Counted from the stretch's first letter, positions 41,942-51,520 are shown. The stretch: DNA of 64,000 bases from Hymenobacter sp. BT559 (GCF_016427535.1 NZ_JAELXV010000005.1:124001-188000), one strand, 5' to 3'. The notes: generated by a model from the letters alone, not told the origin. A program made the numbers and translations.

Positions 41942-43582
41942 CTAGCGCTGAGTGCGGATGAGCAGTACCAGCCCGTAGAGCGTGACTACCAGCACCCCTA
42001 GGGCCGAGAAAATGGCTACAAAGTCGCGCACGTTTTTGCCGGCCCAGTCCATCAGGAAGAACTTGTGCAGCACCGCAAACGACAGCCCCTCGCGCCGGTC
42101 GCCGTCGGTGACGAGTGCCGACAGCTTGCCGGAAGCGGGCTCCACGTATAGCGCTGGGTGGCCCGGCCCGTCGAAGGCTAGCTTCACCACCGGCAGGCGT
42201 TTATTCACAAAGCCATATTCGCCGGCAAACTTGGTTATTAGTTCAGGGCTGAGCAGCGCGGCCGTAGCTGGCGCTGGGCCAGCCGCGGGCAACCCTAGGG
42301 CTGTTTTGGTGGCCGTAGCGATGGCTGGCTCGGGCGGCGCGCAGCAGTCGGCCATAGCCGAGCCACTTTCAGCGCTGGCGGCGGCCGCATTCATGGGCTG
42401 ACTCAATTTGGCGTTAAACTCCTGGGCCAGTTCGCTGGCGTAGCGAAACTCACCATCGGGCAGCAGTTGGCCATCGCGGGTGCTGCGGTACTGTACTTGC
42501 GGCTGGCCGTCAGCCTTCTTGCTCACCAGCCGGTAGTAGGGCTGGCCACCCACGCGCGCCAGCGACAGCTGCGTAACCTGCTCGGGGCCACCTAGGGCCT
42601 GGGTGAGCGGCCACGCCAGTTCGGCCGCGCCAAACGTGGTGCGGCGCGCTACATCATTGCGGCGGTCAGGCGTGAGCTTTTGCCAGAGGTGGTATGAAGC
42701 ACTAATGGCAAAAGTGAACGTAACAAACGCCACCCACAGCCCCAGCGTGCGGTGCCGCCGACGCAGCCAGCCCACCTTATCCTGGGCCGAGCGCGGCTGC
42801 CGCAGCTTGTGGCGTACAAAGCCATAAATAATCAACCCGCTCAACGCCGACAGCCAGATGATGGTAGTGAATACCAGCATAATACCTAGGTGCAGGGGCC
42901 GGGGCAGCGCCTCCAGAAAATCCCAGTTGTGCATCATGCCAAACACCCACAAAAAGGTAGCGCGGGCATGATTGTTAAAAGTGCCCATGCGGCTTTGCCC
43001 GGTCTCGACGAACACGGTCATGCCATCGGGCCGGGCCAGCGTGATTTTCCAAACTGGCAGTAGACGGTTGATAAACTTATAGTCGCCAGTGAAGTGGGTC
43101 AGGAGTTCGGCACTGGCCACGGCGCTGGTCGAGTCGGCTAGCAGGTAGCGGGCCACGTCTTCGGCATAGGCTCGGTCGCCGCCCGGCAGTTCGAGGCTCG
43201 TGGCAGCCGAGAAATAGCGCAGCTTGCCCGAGGCCGTCGTGACTTGGTAGTACGGCCGGCGCTGGTACTGCACCACGCGCAGGTTTTGCACGGCGGGCAG
43301 GTGGTGGTCGGCCAGCACTTGCGCGGCGGGCACCGTCAGCGCTGTCGCTTGCAGCGGCGGCGCGGGCACGGTTTCGTGGGCGATGGGTGGGCGCAACCAG
43401 TTAGACATCAACGGGTGCGAAATACCGCTGAGTGCCCACAGCACCACCGGCACCACCGTGATGAGTCCCAGTATGCGGTGCCAGCGGTACATGTGGCGGC
43501 CCACAAAGCGCCGCACCGGCGAGGCAGCGCGCGCGGGAGATGTCACGGCCGGTGGCGCGGGCGAAAGTTGATTACTAGACAT
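41942..43582 (-). CDS. PepSY-associated transmembrane protein (iron/metal uptake associated)
   Basis: A 546-residue inner-membrane protein. RWHRILGLITVVPVVLWALSGI is the first PepSY-TM helix with its conserved His. Two periplasmic PepSY-like regions (about 90-190 and 300-470) sit between helices, and DWAGKNVRDFVAIFSALGVLVVTLYGLVLLI forms the last helices. ATG 43582 is chosen over an upstream TTG. Such proteins accompany TonB receptors for iron or other metals and may act as membrane reductases. It lies downstream of the TonB receptor on the same strand. Confidence 0.85.
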   Translation of the reverse strand: MSSNQLSPAPPAVTSPARAASPVRRFVGRHMYRWHRILGLITVVPVVLWALSGISHPLMSNWLRPPIAHETVPAPPLQATALTVPAAQVLADHHLPAVQNLRVVQYQRRPYYQVTTASGKLRYFSAATSLELPGGDRAYAEDVARYLLADSTSAVASAELLTHFTGDYKFINRLLPVWKITLARPDGMTVFVETGQSRMGTFNNHARATFLWVFGMMHNWDFLEALPRPLHLGIMLVFTTIIWLSALSGLIIYGFVRHKLRQPRSAQDKVGWLRRRHRTLGLWVAFVTFTFAISASYHLWQKLTPDRRNDVARRTTFGAAELAWPLTQALGGPEQVTQLSLARVGGQPYYRLVSKKADGQPQVQYRSTRDGQLLPDGEFRYASELAQEFNAKLSQPMNAAAASAESGSAMADCCAPPEPAIATATKTALGLPAAGPAPATAALLSPELITKFAGEYGFVNKRLPVVKLAFDGPGHPALYVEPASGKLSALVTDGDRREGLSFAVLHKFFLMDWAGKNVRDFVAIFSALGVLVVTLYGLVLLIRTQR

Positions 43583-43618
43583 AAAAGCGAGAAAAACAGA
43601 CTGTAACAGAAGCGTATA

Positions 43619-43722
43619 CCCCACCCCCGGCCCCTCCCCTCCGGGAGAGGGGAGCCCATCGTTAGGTCACGTTAGCAGGCGTCAGGCTCCCCACCCCCGG
43701 AGGGGAGGGGCCGGGGGTGGGG
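43619..43722. repeat. GC-rich inverted repeat between TonB receptor and PepSY genes
   Basis: Arms 43619-43645 (ccccacccccggcccctccc...) and 43696-43722 are exactly complementary. Inside them a second pair, ggggagcc (43649-43656) and ggctcccc (43684-43691), extends the stem. The whole is about 104 bp and almost fills the intergenic gap. It would form a very stable cruciform or mRNA hairpin between receptor and PepSY and could lower PepSY expression relative to the receptor. Confidence 0.85.
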
Positions 43723-43745
43723 TCGCACGACCGACGAGCTAAGAG

Positions 43746-46085
43746 TTATTCTTTGGCTCGGCCGGCGAAGGTGTAGCCCACACCTAGGGTGTAGGTGCGC
43801 GGCGCGGCGGCCTGGTAAGTGGTGCCGTACTGGTTAGTAGTCACCGTAGTAGCATACAGCGCATTACCGAGGTTCACCACGTTGGCCCACATTTCGAGGC
43901 CACGCAGTGTGGTTTGCGGCAGGCGGTACCCTAGGCGCAGGTTCAGCAGGTTGTAGCCGGCGTAGGTCTTAGTATTGGCCGTGTTGGTGTAGTACTGGCC
44001 GATGCGCTGGTACTCGGCCCCAAGGCGGGCACCGGGCACAAAGCGCGGCTTGTAAAACACCTCGGCGTTGGCAATCCAGTTAGGCGCGTTCAGCATGCGG
44101 TTGCCCGAGTAGTCGCGGTTGCGGCCCTGCACTACCTCGCTGTACTCCACGTAGGTATGGCGAGCGTTCGTGCCGCTGAGGCGGAAGTTCACTTCCGACA
44201 CGGGTGCGTAGGTCAGCGTGTACTCCACGCCGCGGTGGCGGGTGGCGCCCACGTTTTCGCTCTGCGTCGAGTTGTCGGCTTGCAGGATGCTCACAATCTC
44301 GTTGCGCCCTTCCATGTCATACACGCTGAGGTCGAGGTAGAGCTTGCGGTCGAGCAGCGCCACCCAGCCGCCGGCCTCGTAGTTGGTAAAGTTGGCTTGC
44401 TTGAGTTCGATAAGCTGGCGCGAGCTGTACAAGCTGCCCGTTTCGGGCGGCTGGAAGCCGGTGCTGAAGTTAGCGTACACGCCCCGGTTAGTACCTAGGG
44501 CGTAGGTCAGGCCGAGCTTAGGCGCTACGAGGTTATAGATATTCCGCTGCGCGGCCTTTTTCGAAGTGGCACTGCCGCTCAGGTTATTATTGAAATTGTA
44601 CTGCACGCGGTCGTAGCGCAACCCGCCCACGATGCGCAGATTTTCAGTGGCTTGCACCTCGTACTGCGCAAAGGCGGCCGTGTTATAAAGGTCGATTTTA
44701 TAATCGTCGAGCAGCCGGCCGGTGTCAGTGTAGCCGGTGTAGAAGTTGTTGGCAACATCCTTCCGAATGGCGAGGTAGCGCGCCCAATACGTGCTCGGGC
44801 TGTAGTCAAAATACCCGCCCACGATAAGCCGCGAGTTCAGAAATCCTAAGTCGATGCGGTGCTGCGCCAACGCGCCGTAACTATTGAAAGACTGATTATT
44901 AACCTGCCCATTCGAACTTTGGTACACGCCATTCACCCGCACGTCGCTGATAAAGTAGCTCGGCAGCTGGCCAGTTGAGTTGTAGCGGTAGAAGCCCGTG
45001 AGAGCGGTTTGCTGCGCCTCATTCCAGGTGTGCTCCAGGCGCAGGCTGCTGCGCACGGCCGTTACCACGCGGTTGGTGAAGCGGGTGTTGCTCTGGTAGC
45101 GGCGGCTGTAAAAGCGGGTGCTGTCGAGCGTGCCGGGCGTTTGGGTGTTGAGGTAGTTGTAGGTACCCATACCGATGAGCCGCGTGCGCGAGTTAAAGGT
45201 ATAGTCGGCCCGCAGCGTCCACGACTGCTTATCAAAATCGGTATAGTCTTGCCAGCCATTACGTTGGCGGGCCGCGTAGCCACCCGCGTACAACCCAAGC
45301 TTGCCCACGGTGCCGCTGGCGCTGGCATCAACGCGGCGGTAGCCGAAGTTATCGCCCTGCACCGACACGCCCGCCGTGGGCACTGGCGTGGGCCGCTGAC
45401 TAAGGAAGTTGATAGCCCCACCAATGGCATTGGAGCCATACAGCGACGAGGCCGGCCCCTTCACCACCTCAATGCTGCGCACGCCCGCCTGGTTGATTTC
45501 GTAGAGCGCATTGTGGTTGAAGATGCCGATGGGCCGAATGGGCAGCCCATCCTCTAGGTATAGGTAAACCGCGTTGGTGCTGATAGGCTGGCGAATAGCC
45601 ATCATGTGCTGTTCGTTGCCGAGGTTCACCATGTACACGCCCGCCACCTTATTAAGCAGTTGGTACGGCGCCGTGGCCTTGGTGTCGGCAATGAGCTGCG
45701 GCGAAACCTGGCTGATGGCTACCGGCGCTTCGGTGCGCTTTTCCTGCTCGCGGCTGGCCGACACCACCACGCCTTGCAGGTTTACGGGCGCCGCTTCGAG
45801 CCGCACCGTGAGCACGTTATCCGCGCCCGACACGCGCACTTTCTGCGCGTTATATCCCATCAACGAGATAGTTAGCTCGCGGGTACCACTAGGCACGGCC
45901 AGCGTAAAACGCCCGTTGGCGTCGGTGGTGGTACCCGTGCTGGTGCCAGGCACTATAATGGTGGCGCCCGGCAGCGGCTGCTGCGACTGGGCATCGAGTA
46001 TAGTGCCACGCAGCGGGGCTTGCTGCGCGTAGGCGCTACCTAGGCAGCCCACGGCCAGCCCGGCAGTAACAAAATAAGACTTCAT
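43746..46085 (-). CDS. TonB-dependent receptor, metal or siderophore type
   Basis: A 779-residue outer-membrane receptor. Signal peptide ends AYAQ (residue 21), a carboxypeptidase-like domain spans about 25-105, and the plug has VVVSASREQEKRTEAPVAISQVSP and GPASSLYGSNAIGGAINFLSQ. A beta-barrel follows, ending GVGYTFAGRAKE. It is shorter than SusC types and matches siderophore/metal receptors. Neighbours are a PepSY protein, a small Cys-rich protein and, divergently, an MbnP/dihaem set, which together favour copper or iron as cargo (inference). Confidence 0.93.
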   Translation of the reverse strand: MKSYFVTAGLAVGCLGSAYAQQAPLRGTILDAQSQQPLPGATIIVPGTSTGTTTDANGRFTLAVPSGTRELTISLMGYNAQKVRVSGADNVLTVRLEAAPVNLQGVVVSASREQEKRTEAPVAISQVSPQLIADTKATAPYQLLNKVAGVYMVNLGNEQHMMAIRQPISTNAVYLYLEDGLPIRPIGIFNHNALYEINQAGVRSIEVVKGPASSLYGSNAIGGAINFLSQRPTPVPTAGVSVQGDNFGYRRVDASASGTVGKLGLYAGGYAARQRNGWQDYTDFDKQSWTLRADYTFNSRTRLIGMGTYNYLNTQTPGTLDSTRFYSRRYQSNTRFTNRVVTAVRSSLRLEHTWNEAQQTALTGFYRYNSTGQLPSYFISDVRVNGVYQSSNGQVNNQSFNSYGALAQHRIDLGFLNSRLIVGGYFDYSPSTYWARYLAIRKDVANNFYTGYTDTGRLLDDYKIDLYNTAAFAQYEVQATENLRIVGGLRYDRVQYNFNNNLSGSATSKKAAQRNIYNLVAPKLGLTYALGTNRGVYANFSTGFQPPETGSLYSSRQLIELKQANFTNYEAGGWVALLDRKLYLDLSVYDMEGRNEIVSILQADNSTQSENVGATRHRGVEYTLTYAPVSEVNFRLSGTNARHTYVEYSEVVQGRNRDYSGNRMLNAPNWIANAEVFYKPRFVPGARLGAEYQRIGQYYTNTANTKTYAGYNLLNLRLGYRLPQTTLRGLEMWANVVNLGNALYATTVTTNQYGTTYQAAAPRTYTLGVGYTFAGRAKE

Positions 46086-46195
46086 CCCTTGTTAATCAGG
46101 CACTAAACGAACCTAGGGGCAAGGCGCGGCAACCTGCCGGCGCACAGGCGCTGGGCAGGCCGAGCCGGCCGGCAACTCCCTCTTTGCTGGTTGGT

Positions 46196-46570
46196 TTAGG
46201 CGCCGAGCGGCGGGCGAAATAGGGCGCCGAGCGGTGCGGCATAGGTGCCCACCGCCACAGGAGCGTAACGCGGAGCCACGCGGGTAGCCACCCGGGCCGG
46301 CCGCGGCTGCCAGGGGTTGAAAGCAGCCGGCAGCATTTCGAGCCGCTCTTTCAGTGGGCCGGCCGACTTGCTTTCGCGTTCCTCCTGCTTTTTCAGCTGC
46401 TTGGCAAAGTAGCATTTGCCATCGCAGTGCAGCTGAGGCCGGGCTTTATTGACGCAAAAGCGCGCCGTAATGGTGGCTTGGTTCAACGTGAAGTCCACCA
46501 CCAACAGCTCGCGGCTGAAGGTTTGCAGCAGCACCAAGGCTGAGAGCAAATAGGCGAAAACAGACTTCAC
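46196..46570 (-). CDS. Small Cys-containing exported/anchored protein upstream of TonB receptor
   Basis: A 124-residue protein. The GTG at 46570 is preferred because a hydrophobic segment (VFAYLLSALVLLQTF) starts right after it. The middle has RFCVNKARPQLHCDGKCYF, a three-Cys pattern (C-x10-C-x3-C), followed by a Lys-rich helix (AKQLKKQEERES) and a Pro/Ala-rich tail. Short proteins with this Cys pattern often precede metal TonB receptors in Bacteroidota. The Cys could bind metal or haem. I do not know a name for the family. Confidence 0.65.
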   Translation of the reverse strand: MKSVFAYLLSALVLLQTFSRELLVVDFTLNQATITARFCVNKARPQLHCDGKCYFAKQLKKQEERESKSAGPLKERLEMLPAAFNPWQPRPARVATRVAPRYAPVAVGTYAAPLGALFRPPLGA

Positions 46571-46826
46571 GCAGGGCAAATGAGGATGCGCCCGCAAAAG
46601 TACGGCCCGCCGCCGTAGCGGCGCAGACTATGGCCCGCAAAAGTTCGTTAGTAAAAGCCCGGCCGTCGGTTGGGCTAGGATAACTTCACCATGCTCTCAG
46701 CTGTTGGCCCTAGCTTAGCAAGTGAATACCACGAACTTTTCGGCGCTGGCGCGTGTGCCCTAGGTGGCTTGGGGCGCCACTGTTTTGCATTGGCAGCGCG
46801 TCGCTCTATCTCCTTCTTTTCAAGCT

Positions 46827-47603
46827 ATGAAAATCCGCTTTTCTACCCTAGGGCTGCTGCTGCTCCCGCTCGCGCTGTTCAGCGGCTGCAAAAAGGACAG
46901 CGACTCGCTCGAACCTACCGGCTCGGTCAATTTTACCGTCCGCAACGTCGCGGGCTCGCAAGACCTGGTGCTGAATAATACTGTGGCGACTACGGCGACT
47001 GGCGAAACCTTTACCACTGAAACGTTTGAGTACTACCTCTCAAACATCAAACTCATTAAAAGCGACGGCTCCACCTACGCTGCGCCCGACACTTACTTTC
47101 TGGTAGACCAGGCCAAGCCCAGCAGCCTGAGCTTTACAGTGCCTGGCGTGCCGGCCGGCGACTACACGGGCGTGAGTTTTATCGTGGGCGTGGATGCGCA
47201 AAAAACTGGCCTCACCGACCCAGCCACGTTTACCGGCGACCTCAACCAGGCCAACAACATGTACTGGACCTGGAACAGCGGCCACATATTCCTGAAGCTG
47301 CAAGGCACCATTACCTCCACTACCCCCAACAAGCCACTCACCTGCCACATCGGCGGCTACACCGACCCCAATAACGCCATCGTAACGGCCACGCCTAGCT
47401 TCAGTGGGGCCAAGCTCACGGTGCAGGCCAACCACACCCCACAGCTGCACTTGGTCGCCAACGTCACCAAGGTGTTCGACGGCCCTAAGCCGGTTGCCTT
47501 GAGCACATTTACTGGTGCGCACATGCCCAGCGCGCAGTCGGTGCAGCTCGCCCAAAACTATGCGGCGGGCATGTTCAGCGTCGAGAAAATCACTACCGAA
47601 TAA
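46827..47603 (+). CDS. MbnP-like copper-binding lipoprotein
   Basis: A 258-residue lipoprotein with lipobox Cys21 (LFSGCKKD). ATG 46827. It matches the MbnP family: an early VNFTVRNVAGSQDLVLN strand, FEYYLSNIKLI, then the family core NNMYWTWNSGHIFLKLQG (Trp147, Trp149). In characterised MbnP a tryptophan is oxidised to kynurenine by its dihaem partner MbnH to make a copper site. Two MbnH/MauG-like genes follow directly, the first only 10 bp after the stop. Confidence 0.85.
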   Translation: MKIRFSTLGLLLLPLALFSGCKKDSDSLEPTGSVNFTVRNVAGSQDLVLNNTVATTATGETFTTETFEYYLSNIKLIKSDGSTYAAPDTYFLVDQAKPSSLSFTVPGVPAGDYTGVSFIVGVDAQKTGLTDPATFTGDLNQANNMYWTWNSGHIFLKLQGTITSTTPNKPLTCHIGGYTDPNNAIVTATPSFSGAKLTVQANHTPQLHLVANVTKVFDGPKPVALSTFTGAHMPSAQSVQLAQNYAAGMFSVEKITTE

Positions 47604-47613
47604 GCTCACTACC

Positions 47614-48720
47614 GTGGCTGCACCAAGGCGCACTCCGTGGAGGGGCTGGCTCGCTGGCATTTTACTGCTAGGCACCCTAGGGGCGGCTGGCAGCGCGGCC
47701 GTGGCCCACTTGCGGCGGCCAAACGCGGCCTTTGTAGCGCCCGCAAACTTCCCGGCGCTGGTTTATGACGTAGCCAAAAACCAGCCCTATGAAGCCACCT
47801 TCGAGCTAGGCCGGCAATTGTTTTACGACCCTAGGTTATCGAGCGATGGCACCATCTCGTGCGGCTCGTGCCACCAGCAAAGCCGCGCCTTCACCGATGG
47901 GCAGGCACTGGCCCTAGGGGTAGCTGGCCGCCGTAGCGCCCGCAATACGCCCGCCCTGCAAAACCTGGGTTGGCACCGCAGCTTTATGGCCGATGGCGGC
48001 GTGCGCGGCTTGGAATTGCAAGCCCTGGCCCCCCTCACGAGCCCGCAAGAAATGAACGAGCCGCTGGCCGACGCCCTGGCTAAGCTCAATGCTGACCCCG
48101 AATACCGCCGCCGCTTCGCGGCCATCTACGGGCCGGGCAAGATTGATACCCCACAGTTTCTCAAGGCGCTGGCGCAATTTACGTCGGCCCTCGTCAGCGC
48201 CGATTCGCGCTACGACAAGCATGTGCGGCACGAACCGGGCGGCACACTCACGGCACCCGAGCAACGCGGCTTGGCGCTATTTCAGCAAAAGTGCAGCGGC
48301 TGCCACGCCACCGACTTGTTCACCGACGAGTCGTTCCGCAATAACGGCCTCGACCGCACGTTTCCGGTAGACTCGGGCCGGGCGCACATATCACAGCTAC
48401 CCGCCGACGCGGGCCGCTTCCGGGTGCCGAGCCTGCGCAACGTGGCCCGCACGGCGCCCTACATGCACGATGGCCGCTTTGCCACGCTGCCCGAGGTGCT
48501 GGCCCACTACGACCATGGCGTGCGCCCCTCGCGCACCCTCGACCCACTCTTGCGCCAGCCCGATGGCCGCCTAGGTCTGCCCCTCACTGCCCAGGAACAA
48601 CAAGAGCTACTAGCCTTTTTGAATACCTTGACCGACAATAGCTTGCTGACCAACCCGCGCTTTGCGCCGCCTCCAGCCGCCGCCCGAAACCAACTACCGC
48701 TGGCTGGTGTTGGGCGCTGA
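47614..48720 (+). CDS. MbnH/MauG-type dihaem cytochrome c peroxidase
   Basis: A 368-residue protein starting with GTG 47614, 10 bp after the MbnP stop. A membrane or signal segment (WLAGILLLGTLGAAGSAAVA) is followed by two haem c sites: CGSCH (83-87) and CSGCH in LFQQKCSGCHATDLF. RVPSLRNVARTAPYMHDGRF is the conserved block holding the distal ligand region of the second haem. Family members either reduce peroxide or modify a partner protein. Being next to MbnP argues for the latter. Confidence 0.9.
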   Translation: MAAPRRTPWRGWLAGILLLGTLGAAGSAAVAHLRRPNAAFVAPANFPALVYDVAKNQPYEATFELGRQLFYDPRLSSDGTISCGSCHQQSRAFTDGQALALGVAGRRSARNTPALQNLGWHRSFMADGGVRGLELQALAPLTSPQEMNEPLADALAKLNADPEYRRRFAAIYGPGKIDTPQFLKALAQFTSALVSADSRYDKHVRHEPGGTLTAPEQRGLALFQQKCSGCHATDLFTDESFRNNGLDRTFPVDSGRAHISQLPADAGRFRVPSLRNVARTAPYMHDGRFATLPEVLAHYDHGVRPSRTLDPLLRQPDGRLGLPLTAQEQQELLAFLNTLTDNSLLTNPRFAPPPAAARNQLPLAGVGR

Positions 48721-48762
48721 CAGCACCGTATCTTGAGCTTTTCTTGCCTTCTCTAAGTTAGT

Positions 48763-49878
48763 ATGCCGCTACCCCTTACGCGTTTTCTAACCGGCCTCAC
48801 GCTGCTCCTAGGTGCCCTGAGCCTGGGCAGCTGTCGCGACTCGGGCGGCATTGACCCCGAGCCCACCGGCCCTACGCCCTACACGCTCAAGGTGCCAGCG
48901 GGCTTCCCTACCCCCGTTATTCCGGCCGATAACCCGCTGACTAACGAGGGCGTAGCCCTAGGTCGCATGCTCTTTTATGAGAAGCAGTTATCGAGCACCG
49001 GCACTATGTCGTGCGGTTCGTGCCACCAGCAAGACAAAGCTTTTACTGATGGCTTGGCCAAAGCCGTGGGCGTAGATGGCGTGGCCAACCCACGCGGCAC
49101 CATGTCGCTCGCCAACGTATTGTGGAGCAACACGCTTACCTGGGATGGCGCTTTTTCGACGCTGGAATCCCAAGCCCTCAAGCCACTCGAAAACCCCATC
49201 GAACTGCATCAGCCCCTCACGGTAAGCGTGAGCAAGCTGCAAAACACCACTACTTATCCTCCGCTATTCTTAGCCGCGTTTGGCACGCGCACCATCACCA
49301 ATGACTTGGTACTGAAGGCGCTGACGCAGTTTGAGCGCACGATGATATCCGGCAACTCGCGCTTCGATAAATACCTGGCCAATGGCCGCCAGGGCTTCAC
49401 GGCCGATGAAAGAGCCGGCCTAGTGCTTTATACCACGCACATCAGCCCCGGCAGCGTGCGCGGCGCCGAATGCTTCCACTGCCACACGCAGCCGCTAATG
49501 TCTTCCAACTACGAGGGCAAGTTCTTCAACAATGGCCTCGACCTCACCTTTAGCGACCCCGGGCGGGGTAGCATCACGAAGCTGGCCGTCGATAATGGCA
49601 AGTTTATCGCGCCTACGCTGCGAAATATTACCCTCACGGCGCCCTACATGCACGATGGCCGCTTTAAGACACTGGAAGAGGTGCTCGACCACTACTCCGA
49701 CCACGTGCAAATGGCCAGTCCTGGTCTCGACAACATGCTGCTCACGGGTATCAATAGCTTACCCTTTGGCACGCACATGGACCTCACCGCCACCGAGAAG
49801 CGCCAGGTTATCGCCTTCTTGAAAACGCTAACAGATTCGACGTTTGTCACCGACAGGCGGTTCTCAAATCCCTTATAG
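48763..49878 (+). CDS. Second MbnH/MauG-type dihaem cytochrome c peroxidase
   Basis: A 371-residue lipoprotein (LGSC, Cys24) with haem sites CGSCH (84-88) and CFHCH, and IAPTLRNITLTAPYMHDGRFKTLEEVL near the C-terminus. It is a clear paralogue of the preceding gene but with a different anchor, and starts 43 bp after it. Two different dihaem enzymes beside one MbnP is unusual. One may be the MbnH partner and the other a true peroxidase. Confidence 0.9.
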   Translation: MPLPLTRFLTGLTLLLGALSLGSCRDSGGIDPEPTGPTPYTLKVPAGFPTPVIPADNPLTNEGVALGRMLFYEKQLSSTGTMSCGSCHQQDKAFTDGLAKAVGVDGVANPRGTMSLANVLWSNTLTWDGAFSTLESQALKPLENPIELHQPLTVSVSKLQNTTTYPPLFLAAFGTRTITNDLVLKALTQFERTMISGNSRFDKYLANGRQGFTADERAGLVLYTTHISPGSVRGAECFHCHTQPLMSSNYEGKFFNNGLDLTFSDPGRGSITKLAVDNGKFIAPTLRNITLTAPYMHDGRFKTLEEVLDHYSDHVQMASPGLDNMLLTGINSLPFGTHMDLTATEKRQVIAFLKTLTDSTFVTDRRFSNPL

Positions 49879-49897
49879 TATTTACTCAGAGTTACTA

Positions 49898-49943
49898 AAA
49901 AAGGCTCCCCTTCTTCCGGTACGGAGAGAAGGGGAGCCTTTTT
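49898..49943. terminator. Bidirectional terminator between the peroxidase gene and ftsZ
   Basis: Arms 49898-49914 and 49927-49943 are complementary (aaaaaggctccccttct type), with A and T runs at the outer ends that serve both strands. It ends the MbnP operon on plus and the dcw cluster on minus. Confidence 0.9.
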
Positions 49944-49987
49944 ATGCTTTAACCTCAGCAGCAGTAAAAACTGCTACCTAGGGCCGG

Positions 49988-51505
49988 TTAGTCCACGTTG
50001 TCGTGCAGAAAGCGATTATCACCGAGCAGCTCGTTATCGTCCGATAGGTTGAAGCGCGAGATGTTCTGCGTGTTGCTCGGTGCCAAAGGCTCTAGCTTCT
50101 GCCCACGGCGCAGGTAAGCAGGCGTATCGAGGTGGGCCGTGGCCTCAGGCGACAGCGACTGGCTGGAAGACTGCATCAACCGATTGCGACGCTCAATAGC
50201 CTGCGCTTCTAGCGCCGCGGCCCGCGGGCGCTGGGGTGCCGGCTGGGTGTTGCCCGTCACGAGCACCGGCTCGCCGGGCGCAGTGATGGGGGCACCCGTG
50301 AGCGGGGCGTGGGTCGAGGGAGCCGCGGGGCCATTCAGGTCAAAAGTGACACGAGCGGGCTCGGGCGTAACAGGCGCAGTGAAGGTGGGCACCATCGGCG
50401 CAGCGGGGGCCGCAGGTGCAGGCGCGCTAGGACGCTCTTTTTCCACGGCCACTGGTTGGGGCTGGGGCTCAGGTGCGGCTGCCGGCTCGGGCGTCGCGTT
50501 CGCATTGTTAGGCCGGCCATTGGCGTTGATGGTGTGCGCCTCGCGGGCAAAACCCGTCGCGATTACCGTGACGCGAATACTCTGACCTAGGGTTTCGTCA
50601 ATGCCGTGGCCGAAAATCATTTCAGCATCTTCACCTGCCTTACCCTGGATGTACTCCGTGATTTCCGAGAGTTCATCCATTTCCAGCTCGGCTTGGTCGC
50701 CCGACATAATGCTGAGCAGAATTCGCTGTGCCCCCCGAATGTCGGTGTTGTTGAGCAGCGGCGAGTTCAGCGCCTCTTCGGCGGCCCGGCGGGCGCGGTT
50801 TTCACCCTCCGTGATGGAGCTGCCCATTACGGCCGCACCTGAGTCCTTCATGACGGTTTTCACGTCTTCAAAGTCCACGTTTACGTCGCTGGTTACCGTA
50901 ATAATTTCGGCAATCGACTTAGCGGCCGTCGTCAACACCGTATCGGCCTTAGCGAAAGCCTGACCCATCGTCAGGTTGCCGTAGAGCTGGCGCAGCTTGT
51001 CGTTGAGAATCACGAGCACTGTGTCGCAGTTCTCGCTCAGCTCCTTAATACCCTGCTCAGCTTGGTCGCGCTTCTTCTTGCCTTCAAACAGGAAGGGCGC
51101 CGTTACGATGCCAACGGTCAGGATATTGAGTTCTTGCGCTACCTGGGCAATAACGGGCGCGGCGCCAGTGCCGGTGCCACCACCCATGCCTGCCGTAATG
51201 AACAGCATTTTGGTGCCGTTGCTAAGTAGCTCCCGAATTTGCTCGCGCGATTCGAGGGCTGCTTGGCGGCCGCGCTCGGGCTTGGCACCCGCACCGAGGC
51301 CTTCGGTCAGGTCAACTCCGATTTGCAGCTTGTTTGGCACCGTCGAGCTTTCGAGGGCTTGCCGGTCGGTATTACAAATGATAAACTCCACATCCTTGAT
51401 GCCCTGCTTGTGCATGTGCTTCACGGCGTTGGAGCCCCCACCTCCTACTCCGATTACCTTAATAATCGAGCGGCTCTGGGATGGTATATCGAAAGTAAAA
51501 TTCAT
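49988..51505 (-). CDS. ftsZ: Cell division GTPase
   Basis: A 505-residue tubulin homologue that forms the Z ring. The GTP-binding signature is GGGTGTG at 108-114, preceded by GVGGGGSNAV (19-28). The core ends near residue 320. A long Pro/Ala-rich linker (about 330-450) and a short C-terminal part rich in Asn/Asp follow; the linker is longer than in enteric FtsZ, as usual in Bacteroidota. It is the last dcw gene and is separated from ftsA by a REP-like hairpin. Confidence 0.98.
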   Translation of the reverse strand: MNFTFDIPSQSRSIIKVIGVGGGGSNAVKHMHKQGIKDVEFIICNTDRQALESSTVPNKLQIGVDLTEGLGAGAKPERGRQAALESREQIRELLSNGTKMLFITAGMGGGTGTGAAPVIAQVAQELNILTVGIVTAPFLFEGKKKRDQAEQGIKELSENCDTVLVILNDKLRQLYGNLTMGQAFAKADTVLTTAAKSIAEIITVTSDVNVDFEDVKTVMKDSGAAVMGSSITEGENRARRAAEEALNSPLLNNTDIRGAQRILLSIMSGDQAELEMDELSEITEYIQGKAGEDAEMIFGHGIDETLGQSIRVTVIATGFAREAHTINANGRPNNANATPEPAAAPEPQPQPVAVEKERPSAPAPAAPAAPMVPTFTAPVTPEPARVTFDLNGPAAPSTHAPLTGAPITAPGEPVLVTGNTQPAPQRPRAAALEAQAIERRNRLMQSSSQSLSPEATAHLDTPAYLRRGQKLEPLAPSNTQNISRFNLSDDNELLGDNRFLHDNVD

Positions 51506-51520
51506 AGTAACGGTCGTTTA

